Shown here piece by piece: positions 33,734 to 44,602 of a DNA stretch of 64,000 nt; position 1 is the first letter of the stretch, and each line of letters starts with the position of its first letter. The stretch lies in the NCBI GenBank assembly GCA_030247855.1, contig JAPDRN010000004.1:186001-250000 (forward strand). The letters run 5' to 3'. The stretch comes from Knufia peltigerae (taxonomy: Eukaryota > Ascomycota > Eurotiomycetes > Chaetothyriales > Trichomeriaceae). The position numbers were made by a program, and so were the translations under genes. The notes beneath the pieces are model-generated. The model saw only the letters and a program-made list of their open reading frames with translations. It was not told where the DNA came from and made no database searches.

Positions 33734-36700
33734 TCAAAGTTCGTCGTCCTCACTCTCACTTTCGGTCTCCGTCTCCGTCTCGGTGTCGGGGTCAATCCAC
33801 TTTGCCTCTTCGCGTTTGACTTCATCCTTGACTTCATGCTTGACAGTCTTTTCCGTCTTCACTTCTGTCTTGTCTTCATCTTCTTCCCCTTTTACCCCGT
33901 GTTCTGGCTTGACATCGGCCGAGTAAAATCCTTTGTTCTTGACAAGTCCAGCCAGGACGTCCCGTCGGGCATGATAAAACCGATCGAGACACTCTCTCCT
34001 CCTGGCCTGCGTCCAGCTCTCAACGGCCAGAGCGAACGAGACCACGTCGTCGTATCCCGCCCAGCGAGCCATGGTGCAGAACTGTCGCCGCTTCACAGGC
34101 GTAGGCGGTCTGAACTTATACCTAACATCGCCATACGGAGTGACGATCCTGTCGTCGTCGTCCGTGTAGACGCCCTCGTCATCGGCCGCGGTGCGCTGTC
34201 GCCGTGATTGTTGTGACTCGTCCTCGAACACCTTGGTCAATTGCTCCCGGGGCCCCCATTCGGCGTCGCCCGCTGCCTTCTCGGCCCGCTTCGACAGGTA
34301 CTCCTCCACCTTGGACGTGCCGATGACTTCGCTATTCTCGTGCGTGTACGAAACACCGACCGAGGACAGGATGGCTTGAACCGGATCGCTCTTTCTCGGG
34401 GCATCTTCGGATCGGAATGAGGATTTGCCCTTGTTCCCTCGACGAGGTTTGTCGTCGCCGATGATCTCTGCCGCGAGCTGAGACATGGCCGCGTTTTCCT
34501 TCTCCTCGCTCTTGATCGGGTGGTCTTCATCTTTGACCTCGCCGTCTGACGACGAGTCCGAGTCGTGATCCTCCAATTCAAGACTCGTGACGCGGACGCC
34601 GGCCTTGGACTCTGCGACGTTGGTCTTGTTCACAATATCACGAAGCACCTGGTTTTCATTCTGGTAGGCGAAGAGGTTCTGGAGTCCGAAAATCTCACCC
34701 TTTTGATCTTTGTTGTCTTGGACCCCCTGGAAATATCGTCGCTCGGACGTCGCGCTGTATCCGATGTTGGCTTGCTGCTGCTTGTATATCTGACGTGCGT
34801 ATACGATTTCTTCCAATGTCCCTTGACTGACGAGACGAAACACTTCGACGTCGCGGGTTTGTCCAATTCTGTACGCACGATCTTGTGCTTGCAGGTCATA
34901 ACTCGGGTTCCAGTTGGGATCGACAATCACGACCTTGTTGGCGGAAGTAATATTCAGTCCTACGCCGCCGGCTTTCGTACTGATCAGGAACACGAATTGG
35001 GTCGGATCAGTGTTGAATTCCTTGACGGCTTGATACCGATCCTCGTACGACATACTCCCATCGAGGTACTTCACGTTAAACTGCGTGCTGATGAATAAGT
35101 TGAGCAGCATGCGTAGCAGCCGGACGCTGTGCGAGAAGATCAGCACCTTGTTGTCACCCTGATCGTGCCAAAATGTGAGCAGCTTTTTCAACACCCTCCA
35201 CTTGCCACAATACTCGGGATTGCCAGTGTGCAGAATGCTGTCGCGAGTTTTGTACAGTTCCCTCCATTGACCGGGCATTGCTATCTCGAGCAGGTCGAGA
35301 TCTTTCGCCTGTTTCTCGCTCGAGTCGCTGCCTTGAGGAATGAGGCTGGCAAGGTGATTTGATATCTTCTGAAGGTTGGCTATTGCAGGGAAGACCCAGT
35401 GCTGCCATGGAGTTCCGTCTTCCAGCACCATGCTGCAGCACCAACCAGCCTTCTTTCTACTGCCACACTCACACAGCTGGCCGCTGTCTCTGATGCAGGA
35501 GACAATGTCGCTATCGAGGAAATTTTGATAAGCTTTGGCCTGTGTGGATGTCAAAGGACAAAACACCACACGGTCGGTCTTCTTTGGAAGCTGGGCTCTG
35601 ATGAGGGCTTTTGTACGGCGCAAGAAGAATTGCGGTAGAAGATTAGTGACTAGCATTTTCGCCGTCTTTCTCGCTCGAGCAAGCTCATAATTGGAGGCAT
35701 TGTGGCTTTGACCCAGCTTTAGTGGTATGCAGACCGTATTCTTCCATGTCGTTATCGGACCCAGTTTGCCAGGATTAGTCCAGTTGAGCAGCACCCACAA
35801 CTCTTCGTACTTGTTCTGTATAGCTGTTCCTGTAAGTCCAATACGGCACAGGGCATTGATCCCGGCCATGGCTTTTGTGATTTCCGACGTGCGTTCTTTG
35901 ATCTGATGACACTCGTCTGCAACGACACAATCCCACTCAACCATATTGATCTCCTCCTTATGCGTGCGATAGGTATGGTAAGTTGTGATCATAACCTCTA
36001 ACATGCCTGCTTGAGCCTCTGATAATACATCACGCCGACGAGAAGCGCCACCATGATAGGTATCGATGTGCCACCATCCCCAATGTCTGAACTCGTCTTT
36101 CCAGTTTTCCATCAAAGTGCCGGGACAAATGATCAACGTCTTGGGGTATTTCTGGTTTGCTCGTCTCATCTTGCGCATTCTCTTTTTGTCTCGTTCGTCA
36201 CCGGTCTTCCCATAGGCCACGGTTAGGAATGATATGACCTGTACAGTTTTTCCAAGGCCCATATCATCACCAAGGATTCCTCCTTTCTGGTAAACAAACA
36301 GTTCGTGCAAGAATGCCACACCTTTAACTTGGTAGTCTCGCAAGAACTGTGCTATTGGGGCAGGTATGAGGCCTAGGGAATATGGCAATTGGATGTCCTT
36401 GTACTCTCTGGAGGCCGTAGACACGGGGAACTCTGGTCGTTCTCTCAATTGCTGGATATTCTCATCGTCTGAGAAGTAGACGTCGTCGTAGGTGGGTGGC
36501 AAATATAAACCGCCTTGTTTCAAATCTTTGATTCGTCTATCAAATTTACTTCGACGGTCCTTGATATAGTCTGGCATTGTCCATTCCATGAGATCGGAGT
36601 CTGAATTTGAATCGCCATAACTCTGGACACGTTTGCGCTTCTTCTGAGGACCTCGCACGCCGACACCAGTCGTAGCACTACCTCTTGTCGATCCTGGCGG

Positions 36701-37057
36701 TGGATGGTTCGCTTTCTCAGCCTTTCTCGCTCTATGGGCAGATTTGACCGCTCTGGCTTTTGCCTTCTTCTCACGATTGTTGAACCTTTCATCATCCGAC
36801 TGCATATAGTTCAACTCATCGTCCGAATCCAATTGCACCCGTTCGAAACTAGTTGTAGCCGGATCGCGCTGCTTGTGCCTGGACATCCATTCTTTGGAAG
36901 CTTCTGTACCAGAATGTCTCGCATGGGCGGCGGAAATGGCCTGGTGAGCGCCCGGGGAAGATCTCTCGCCCTTGACGGCATCTTTGAAAACAACGGCAGC
37001 CTCGCGCTTGTTGCGTGGCGCTTCGAGATCGTCATCTTCGCTGTCGGTAAACACCAT
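33734..37057 (-). CDS. ERCC6L2-like SNF2-family DNA repair ATPase (Rad26-like)
   Basis: Predicted 1107-residue single-exon SNF2-type DNA translocase, closest to ERCC6L2 and the Rad26/CSB branch. These proteins act in DNA damage repair, ERCC6L2 itself with end joining. Helicase motifs in order are GDDMGLGKT (I), LIICPGTLMENW (Ia), VVADECHQIKE (II), IGLTGTAIQN (III), STKAGGVGLNI (V) and AQDRAYRIGQTRDV (VI). Motif II reads DECH instead of DEAH. After the helicase core comes a segment typical of ERCC6L2 (ERRYFQGVQ, KGEIFGLQNLF). A conserved C-terminal block follows (RWAGYDDVVSFALAVESW), then a Lys/Glu-rich end with a TETETE run. I use the ATG at 37057 (ACAATGG context); the frame continues upstream without an ATG. 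It is divergent from RRP41, 316 bp apart. Confidence 0.9.
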   Translation of the reverse strand: MVFTDSEDDDLEAPRNKREAAVVFKDAVKGERSSPGAHQAISAAHARHSGTEASKEWMSRHKQRDPATTSFERVQLDSDDELNYMQSDDERFNNREKKAKARAVKSAHRARKAEKANHPPPGSTRGSATTGVGVRGPQKKRKRVQSYGDSNSDSDLMEWTMPDYIKDRRSKFDRRIKDLKQGGLYLPPTYDDVYFSDDENIQQLRERPEFPVSTASREYKDIQLPYSLGLIPAPIAQFLRDYQVKGVAFLHELFVYQKGGILGDDMGLGKTVQVISFLTVAYGKTGDERDKKRMRKMRRANQKYPKTLIICPGTLMENWKDEFRHWGWWHIDTYHGGASRRRDVLSEAQAGMLEVMITTYHTYRTHKEEINMVEWDCVVADECHQIKERTSEITKAMAGINALCRIGLTGTAIQNKYEELWVLLNWTNPGKLGPITTWKNTVCIPLKLGQSHNASNYELARARKTAKMLVTNLLPQFFLRRTKALIRAQLPKKTDRVVFCPLTSTQAKAYQNFLDSDIVSCIRDSGQLCECGSRKKAGWCCSMVLEDGTPWQHWVFPAIANLQKISNHLASLIPQGSDSSEKQAKDLDLLEIAMPGQWRELYKTRDSILHTGNPEYCGKWRVLKKLLTFWHDQGDNKVLIFSHSVRLLRMLLNLFISTQFNVKYLDGSMSYEDRYQAVKEFNTDPTQFVFLISTKAGGVGLNITSANKVVIVDPNWNPSYDLQAQDRAYRIGQTRDVEVFRLVSQGTLEEIVYARQIYKQQQANIGYSATSERRYFQGVQDNKDQKGEIFGLQNLFAYQNENQVLRDIVNKTNVAESKAGVRVTSLELEDHDSDSSSDGEVKDEDHPIKSEEKENAAMSQLAAEIIGDDKPRRGNKGKSSFRSEDAPRKSDPVQAILSSVGVSYTHENSEVIGTSKVEEYLSKRAEKAAGDAEWGPREQLTKVFEDESQQSRRQRTAADDEGVYTDDDDRIVTPYGDVRYKFRPPTPVKRRQFCTMARWAGYDDVVSFALAVESWTQARRRECLDRFYHARRDVLAGLVKNKGFYSADVKPEHGVKGEEDEDKTEVKTEKTVKHEVKDEVKREEAKWIDPDTETETETESESEDDEL

Positions 37058-37373
37058 TGTATTGAGATGCACAGCCTTGGGAAGCAAACTTGGCTAGAAG
37101 GAATGCGAGTTGAACTGTACTAAGTACCTAGATAATACATAGTACTGTGTCTACCGCGGGCACCAAAGTACGCGGGGCGAAGATGACTTCATTATTGGCC
37201 TGCGCGAAATTTCCGCGACAGCACGTGAAATGCCAATGGATTTCTTCAACACCAACGCTTCAACCACTGCCTCACATTGAAGAGTACTTCCACACGCAAA
37301 AATGCCTGCCAGACGGAGGCAGTAGCATATTCACCCGCTACCATCCCCTCCACTCATTGGTGCACCGTTCAAA
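37058..37373. promoter_or_regulatory. Shared divergent promoter, ERCC6L2-like / RRP41
   Basis: Only 316 bp separate two divergent start codons. It contains a CACGTG (37222-37227) in the context GCACGTGAAA. Bidirectional activity is inferred from layout. Confidence 0.55.
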
Positions 37374-38205
37374 ATGCCTCTCGACACCCATTCCACATAT
37401 TATCAGACCCTTCTTCGTCAAGATGGACGACGATGGAACGAACTCCGCAGAATCACTGCCTCAATATCAACGCAGCCTTCGAGCGACGGGAGCAGCTTAT
37501 TGACGATGGGAAATACAATGGTTGTCTGTACTGTGACGGGTCCAAGAGAAGGGTATGCATCCTGCACACTTAAACAAAGCCGTCCAAAAATTCTGATAAT
37601 GTTATAGGCGAGGCCAGCGAGACAACAACAATGCTACTGTCGAAACAGAGTTGAACATTGCTCCCTTTGCGCAAATGGACCGCAGACGCTTCAGCCGCAT
37701 GGACAAACGAGTTCAGGAGTTGCAGACCACCGTCTCGAATGCCTTTCAAAGTCACTTATTCACACATCTATACCCGCGATCGACGATATCAATATCTCTT
37801 CACATACTTAGTCTTGACGGCGCCTTGCTGGTGGCATGTCTGAACGCGGCGAGTCTTGCACTCATCGACGCGGGTGTACCGATGCCGTCGATTCTCGCCG
37901 CAGTCTCAAGCGGAAACATCACGCCCGCAGACGACTCATCTGCGAAGGCAGAACCAATTCTCGACCTCAATAATGCAGAGGAGCAGGAGCTTCCATTCTT
38001 GTCCATCGCTACTGTATCTGGTCAGCCTGGAATGGAGGACCGGGTATCTGTGCTGTTGATGGAGTCCCGTTGTCAGATTGGCGGAGCGAATAATAAGATG
38101 GAAAGCATGCTGGCTACTGGTGTGGACGGATGCCAACAAGTGAGACGAAAGATGGAGAATGTGATCAGAAAGCATGGCGCAAAGATCATGCAGAGCAGGA
38201 AATGA
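37374..38205 (+). CDS. RRP41: Exosome core subunit Rrp41 (Ski6)
   Basis: Predicted 258-residue RNase PH-like subunit of the RNA exosome ring, active in nuclear and cytoplasmic 3'-5' RNA processing. Exons are 37374..37552 and 37608..38205. The 55-nt intron has a GTATGC donor, and after joining the residues read TGPREGRGQRD in frame. Family signatures: LLRQDGRRWNELRRI, DGSSLLTMGNTMVVCTVTGP, MDRRRFSRMDKRVQELQTTVSNAF, ISLHILSLDGALLVACLNAASLALIDAG. Length is normal for Rrp41. As in other eukaryotes the subunit is expected to bind RNA without catalysis. The start ATG sits directly before PLDT, which matches family N-termini. Confidence is high. Confidence 0.93.
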
Positions 38206-40040
38206 ACCCGTGGTAACGACAGCCTAGAGGCCCTGACATAGGGGGTGACTGTGCTCAGCGTGCCAGAGGGCCGGCTCAACATTAGGGATCCAGCTACGAA
38301 GGACGAAAAAGGCTACAGAAACTCTCGCTGTTGAGCTCTTTACGCATAGCATTGGCATCACGGCTCAATAAGGGATAAAACACATCCCAATTGCGACCAA
38401 TAACCTCACCATGATCGATAACATTTGTGTCTGAATGAAGGCGCCGCAGAGTATACGCCCGCAGTAACGGTCGACTTACTTTCTCATGAGAGTCCCGGTC
38501 GATTGCCCGCGTGGGAATGGCGACGATGTAGCACACGTCTGAGTTCTCGACGCGATCAGAAGCGACATTCGGTGCTTTGAAAGCGTCGAACAGGGGCGGA
38601 TGAGTCCAGATCAATCTTGAAGTTACGTCTGGAAAGCTATCTCTTGAGCCGTGAAAAGGAAGCTCGCCGCTCACGCAACAACTCATGCTGGCGAGAAATA
38701 TAATCTACGCCGAGTTGTTGCCTCCAGAAATCCAGGGATGGCTTTGTCTGCAGGGGTACACCAACACCTTGTTCACTTATACATCCCGAGTCTTTAAATA
38801 GAAACTATCATAGGTGATTCACCCTTGAAGATTGGTTATAGCCCATGAAGAGGTAAAGTACAGATGTATGGAGTTTGTCGCATCGAATTGCCGTCAGATG
38901 TGTCTAGACCCAATGCAACAGCCACCATCGCGGCGATCATGGCGATCCCTCTTCTCATCTCATGGTAGTATGTTGTAATTGCCTCCTATACTCAGTGCCT
39001 TTGATGCGCGTACATCGGCTCGTATGGGGACTAATTGTAGCTGAACTGGCTGATGACTATTACATCACAATTTTCCGACTGAGAAAAGTGATAGAAGCGC
39101 ACGCAACCCTCTGCCCACACGTCTGAAATAGAGACTTTCGCATTGATTGGTGTGTGGAAACAGTATATGCAGGTACCGATGCTTAATGCATGACGAAGCT
39201 GACCGGGATGTTGGATTGAGAGATGGCAGCTTGGAGAGCCGAGTCGGCCCACGATTGCCACCACTCAATCAAATGTTGGCAGCAGATGGTGGCTGAAATC
39301 ATGTCGATGGAGGCGGATGATTGGGTGTAATTTAAGCCTTAGAAGAAGATTTGTGATGGAAGGGATTGATTGATAGACTGGGGCTTTGGCGATGGTAAGG
39401 TACTTTACCCGGAAGCAACTCGCACCCCTAGGTGGTGATGATTGTGGGCGACTGGGATGTTTTTAAGGGTTCGTTACCTTGTAAATGGTAGAGAGTCCTC
39501 TACGGAGTACAGTACAGCAGGTACCTGCCTAGGGAGGCTTAGGTACCCCGTAGGCATTGTACGATAGGCGGACAGAGACCTGCTAAGGAGGGATTCCCTG
39601 TCCTTGTACTTTCGGGTGGAGGTGGGAAATTTTTGAAGGCGATCGCTCTGGTTCTTGTATGCGACGGTTGGAAGTCTTGACCTTCTGCCAACTTATTCAT
39701 TATTCTGCAATCTTTACTTCTGCTCCTGTCTACACCTACTTTGTTGATATCTCGGCTGTGCCTCAGGGAGATCGAGTCCGAAAGTCTTCGTCTCTGTGCT
39801 CGCACTCTTCCACCGGAACCAGGTTCGTAAACCACACTCCCCTTTCACCGCCACTCACTTTCCTTCCTCACGACTTCGTCCTACACTATTTTCTGTATGT
39901 ACGTCTGGCATGCGACTGACAACCGTCCAAGTAGGATTCCTCCCTCTCCATCTTGAGTATGGCAACATAGAAAGCCACCTCCAACCTCTGCGTCACACAC
40001 TTTCTCCTCTCTCTGATTATCGTCCTGTCCGCTATTCAAC
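38206..40040. other. Intergenic region upstream of HMG-CoA reductase
   Basis: About 1.8 kb. One minus-strand open frame (38294-38686, 130 codons) has no recognisable domain. It contains the 9-mer at 39501-39509, a perfect 12-bp palindrome GCAGGTACCTGC at 39517-39528, and a pyrimidine-rich leader before 40041. Confidence 0.55.
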
Positions 40041-43000
40041 ATGCGAGGCTCTCATCTTCTACCCAAACAACTTCGCTCGCTGGGAAAAAGCGATAGCTGG
40101 CTGAACCGGACTGTTACTTCCAATCTCCTCGCGACCTCGCATGTGGCTTGCCAGCATCCTATTCATACCATTGTTGCGATCGCCCTGTTGGCCAGTACCT
40201 CCTATATCGGGCTGTTGCAAGAGAGTCTGTTTGACAGTGGTATAAAATCCCTTCAACACAACGGCCGGGTAGACGTCGAGGCACTTCTCAAAGGAAGCAG
40301 GACACTGGAACTATCGCAGAATACGGCATGGAAGTGGCAGTTCTCCGACGACTCTGGTGTCCCAGAGGTATCACTTGTGAGTGATACTCCGGATGACCTT
40401 GACATATGTATTGACATGTTCGTGCTAGGGTCCCAACCACTACGCCCTTACAACTTTTGTCTTCCCAGACTCCTCGTCTGCTCCTGACGCTCAGTCTATT
40501 CCTATCCCCGTCAATGTCACAGCCACGAATGTTCCGACCACCTCGAACCTCCTTTCTCCGATATCGCACGACACTTCCCTCGCATTCTACACCACCTTTT
40601 CCGAATTACCCGACTTTCTCAGGGCTGCTCAAGAATTACCCGCACAGAATGTACCATCAGAGACGGACGAACAAGCGTCATGGACTATGAAAGCTGCTCG
40701 CGTGGGCAATGGCCAGGCGACCTACGCAACCTGGTTTCGGGAAGGCTGGACATCGTTCGTGGATCTGATCAAACATGCTGAGACGCTGGACATTATCATC
40801 ATGGCGCTGGGCTACCTTTCCATGCATTTGACCTTCATCTCACTCTTTTTATCCATGAAAAGACTAGGGTCCAACGCATGGTTGGCTGTTTCGGTGCTGT
40901 TTTCTAGCTTGTTCGCTTTTCTGTTTGGCTTGGTTACGACCACCAAACTTGGTGTACCGATCAACATGGTACTGCTGTCCGAAGGACTGCCCTTCCTTGT
41001 TGTGACAGTGGGATTCGAAAAGTCTATAATACTTACGAAAGCTGTTCTATCGGCCTCTTATGACACAAAACGACGACCGACTGCCAATGGCTCTGCCAAT
41101 GGAAACGTTGTTGGTCCCGTCGTTGCGCCAAACGCCCCCAACTCAATCCAGGATGCAATTCAAATCGCCATCAAGGAAACCGGCTTTGAAATTGTGCGAG
41201 ATTACGCAGTTGAGATTGCTATTCTCATTGCTGGTGCTGCATCTGGCGTGCAAGGTGGTCTACGACAGTTCTGCTTCTTAGCTGCTTGGATTCTCTTCTA
41301 TGACTGTGTCCTCCTTTTCACTTGGTACACTACTATTCTGTGCATCAAACTGGAAATCAACCGAATCAAGCGTCATGTTGCGCTCCGCAAAACTCTCGAG
41401 GAAGATGGCATCAATCACCGAGTAGCCGAAAATGTAGCCTCTAACAGCGACTGGCCTAATGGACCATCGGGTCAGACGGGCTTCAATATCTTCGGCCAAA
41501 AGATCAGAGCCAGCAGTGTACCGAAGTTCAAGATCTGGATGGTTGGTGGTTTCGTGATCATCAATATCGTAAATCTCTGCACCATTCCATTCCGAACCTC
41601 GACTACCATCAACGCACCAGGAGCTGCAATGCCAAGCGTTCTTACACCTGCGCCTATTGATCCGTTCAAAGTGGCCGAGAACGGCTTGGATTCAATCTAC
41701 GTCTCGGCAAAGAGCAGAAAACTTGATACCTTTGTGACAGTCATACCCCCAATCAAATACGAAATCGACTATCCCTCTGCACAGCAAGATGCACAAGACG
41801 TTCTTGGCTGGTTTGATCAAGAATATACCGATCAGTTCTTGAACGTGGTGGGTGGTCGCGTCATTGAGGGTGTCCTCAAGAGCTTAGAAGATCCGGTCTT
41901 GAGCAAATGGGTGCTGATTGCTTTAACGCTCAGCTTGATACTCAATGGCTACTTGTTCAATGCTGCACGTTGGAGTCTTAAAGAGCCTCAGTCATCAACA
42001 AGTTCGCCCGCCGGGCCGCAAGTGCCGAAACTTGAATTACCCCAAACTCCTAAACCCAAGCCGCTCAACATTGACCTGCAAGCAGCCTCTGGCCGCTCGA
42101 AAGAGGAGTGCGAGCAAATGTTGAAAGACAAGAAGGCCGCATACCTTACCGACGAGGAATTAATTGACTTATCCTTGAAGGGCAAAATCCCCGGTTATGC
42201 CATCGAGAAGACGCTGGAAGCTCCCGAACTTATGACTCGTTTGGACTCGTTCGTCCGGGCTGTCAAAGTGCGAAGGGCTGTAGTCTCGCGAACATCAGGT
42301 CCGAAATTTGCAGCTGGACTAGAAGTGTCAAAATCACCCTACAGAGATTACAACTACGAACTTGTCCATGGTGCCTGCTGCGAGAACGTTATCGGATATC
42401 TCCCTCTTCCACTTGGTGTTGCTGGGCCCATCATCATTGATGGTCAGAGCTATTTCTTACCTATGGCCACAACTGAAGGTGTGCTTGTTGCGTCCACAAG
42501 TCGTGGCTGCAAAGCCATCAATGCTGGAGGTGGCGCTTCGACCATCGTCACTGGTGATGGTATGACCCGAGGACCTTGCATGAGTTTTCCAACCGTCTCA
42601 AGAACTGGAGAAGCTAAAATCTGGTTGGATTCAGAAGAAGGTCAACGGACAATGCGGGAAGCATTCAACTCAACTAGTCGATTTGCTCGTCTGCAGTCGA
42701 TGAAGTCGGCAATTGCAGGTACGAACTTGTTCGTCAGGTTCAAAACAACAACGGGCGATGCTATGGGTATGAACATGATTTCGAAAGGTGTCGAAAAAGC
42801 TTTGTCTGTCATGTCGACCGAATGTGGTTTTGAAGACATGACCATTGTTTCATTGTCTGGAAATTATTGTATCGACAAGAAAGCATCCGCCATCAACTGG
42901 ATCGATGGACGAGGTAAGGCAGTCGTTGCTGAAGCCATCATCCCAGGCGATGTGGTAAGGAATGTTCTCAAGAGCAACGTCGATGATCTTGTCGAGCTCA

Positions 43001-43578
43001 ATGTGTCCAAGAACTTGATTGGCAGCGCCATGGCAGGCAGTATCGGAGGGAACAATGCTCATGCAGCAAACATTGTGGCTGCGATCTTCTTGGCCACAGG
43101 CCAAGATCCTGCCCAAGTTGTCGAGAGCGCCAGCTGCATGACCCTCATGAAGAAGTAAGTCTCCACATGTCATCTTGCATGAACATATCTAACAAGTTCT
43201 AGCAACAATGGAAATCTTCAGATCAGTGTATCAATGCCCTGTCTCGAAGTTGGGACAATTGGTGGAGGCACCATCCTGGAAGCTCAATCATCGATGCTCG
43301 ATCTGCTTGGAGTTCGTGGCGCTCACCAAACCACACCCGGTGATAATGCTCGACAGCTCGCGAGAATCATCGCCGCAGCTGTCCTCGCAGGTGAACTCAG
43401 CTTGTGTGCTGCTCTGCGTGCAGGACACCTGGTGAAGGCTCATATGGCGCATAACAGGAGTGCCGCTCCTACCAGGACGAGCACACCTGTCTCAGCAGCC
43501 GTGGAGCCCTTCCTCAAAGCCCAAAATGGGCCGAATGTTCCTGCCTCTCTGCGGATGACAAATGGGAATGGCAGATGA
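40041..43578 (+). CDS. HMG1: HMG-CoA reductase (class I, sterol-sensing domain)
   Basis: Predicted 1145-residue ER membrane enzyme that reduces HMG-CoA to mevalonate, the rate-limiting step of ergosterol and isoprenoid synthesis. Exons are 40041..40376, 40429..43154 and 43203..43578. Intron 1 (52 nt, GTGAGT to GCTAG) joins EVSL to GPNHYALTTFVFPDS. Intron 2 (48 nt, GTAAGT to TTCTAG) joins MKK to NNGNLQISVS. The N-terminus has a membrane anchor (HTIVAIALLAST) and a sterol-sensing domain at about 230-390. The catalytic domain has ENVIGYLPLP (Glu764), GDAMGMNM, DKKASAINW (Lys930), GTIGGGT, and HMAHNRS near the C-terminus with the catalytic His. It is complete and unbroken. Sterol feedback through the sensing domain is expected from the family. 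Confidence 0.96.
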
Positions 43579-44602
43579 CAACGTTGATGTTTTAAAAGTG
43601 TATATACAGCCGGGAGTCATTTGTACCTACGGGAATGGTCAGGCTTTTAGCATTGGTGTTGGTACTTTCTGCATGGGACGGAGTCTCGAGAGTGAGTCCG
43701 ACTACTGTCCGATAGCGACGCTCCGGGAATGACCACAGCTGTATCTATTGTCCCTGCCGGAAACCAATTGGAAGGCGTGCGCACGAAGGAATGTGGAATT
43801 TAAGAGCCAGGTCCTTGAGTTCCATGGCCAGGAAAAACAAGAATAGTCATATTGATATGGTGATATCCCTAGTACAGAGTATGTGATGGAATATTAATAC
43901 TCGCCTGGGTTATGTGTGAAACATATGGGGTGCAGATACTTGTATACGGATATAATATCGCACAATATTGTCCGCGTAACTGATTTCTGGACAATTATAG
44001 TCAAAGATGAGGCTTTCAAGATGGCTTTGATATTTCTCTAGCAGTGTTGACTGAGTCTTGAAGATTCAAGCCGCACTGGAGAGAAGAGTATTTCGCAAGC
44101 GGTTTTCTCCGGATCCCACTGCTTTGTTGAATCAATATTCATGGACGAAGTGGCCGATAACGGTGCTACTTGGTGTATTCCGTATTATATCGAGTTACGC
44201 CAATTCTAAGCAATAGGTTGACGGCTGGTGATGGCCAGTCCAGTGTCAACAGACGGTAAGAGACGGGCAAGGCTCATGGTTCAACGAGAAACTCCGATCA
44301 CATTGAGAAAGATTTACTCCGTATGATAGTGAATAGTGAATCAAATAAGAATACGGAGTAATTGTCGGCCGGATGCACGGATGCGTTAATACAAGAACAA
44401 AATAGTGAAAAGTTGCCGGCAACGAGGCTGAGGGTGCGGCTTCCGAGAATTTCCCATCTCATCCCGTATTAGGCAAGTCCGGCGAGATGGTTTGGAGAGC
44501 GAAACATCCCGTTGACACTTTTTCACAAAATCCGCAACATATTGTCCCCTTGAATCAGTGCCTCTAAACATGCCTTGAATAATTGCATCTCATCTCTGGA
44601 AG
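43579..44602. other. Intergenic region with inverted 9-mer pair
   Basis: About 1 kb of AT-rich sequence between HMG-CoA reductase and the CTNNBL1-like gene. No gene is seen. It contains an inverted pair of the 9-mer, annotated separately. Confidence 0.6.
44314..44361. repeat. 11-bp perfect inverted repeat built from the 9-mer
   Basis: TTACTCCGTAT (44314-44324) and ATACGGAGTAA (44351-44361) are exact reverse complements separated by 26 nt. They lie about 240-290 bp upstream of the CTNNBL1-like start codon. This could be a paired protein-binding site or a hairpin. Confidence 0.85.

Noticed and set aside
34134..34142. 9-mer variant TACGGAGTG inside the ERCC6L2-like coding region
   Set aside because: It encodes part of a conserved coding stretch and is not an exact copy; counted as coincidence.
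38294..38686. Minus-strand open frame of 130 codons with a true ATG, downstream of RRP41
   Set aside because: No recognisable domain, no intron-linked extension and no context support. It could be a small gene or a relic, but I cannot support it from sequence alone.
40429..40494. Alternative acceptors for HMG-CoA reductase intron 1 (TTCCCAG at about 40468 or CTCAG at 40494)
   Set aside because: Using the acceptor at 40428 keeps the frame and retains LTTFVFPDSS, which matches the family. The later acceptors would break the frame or delete this conserved stretch.
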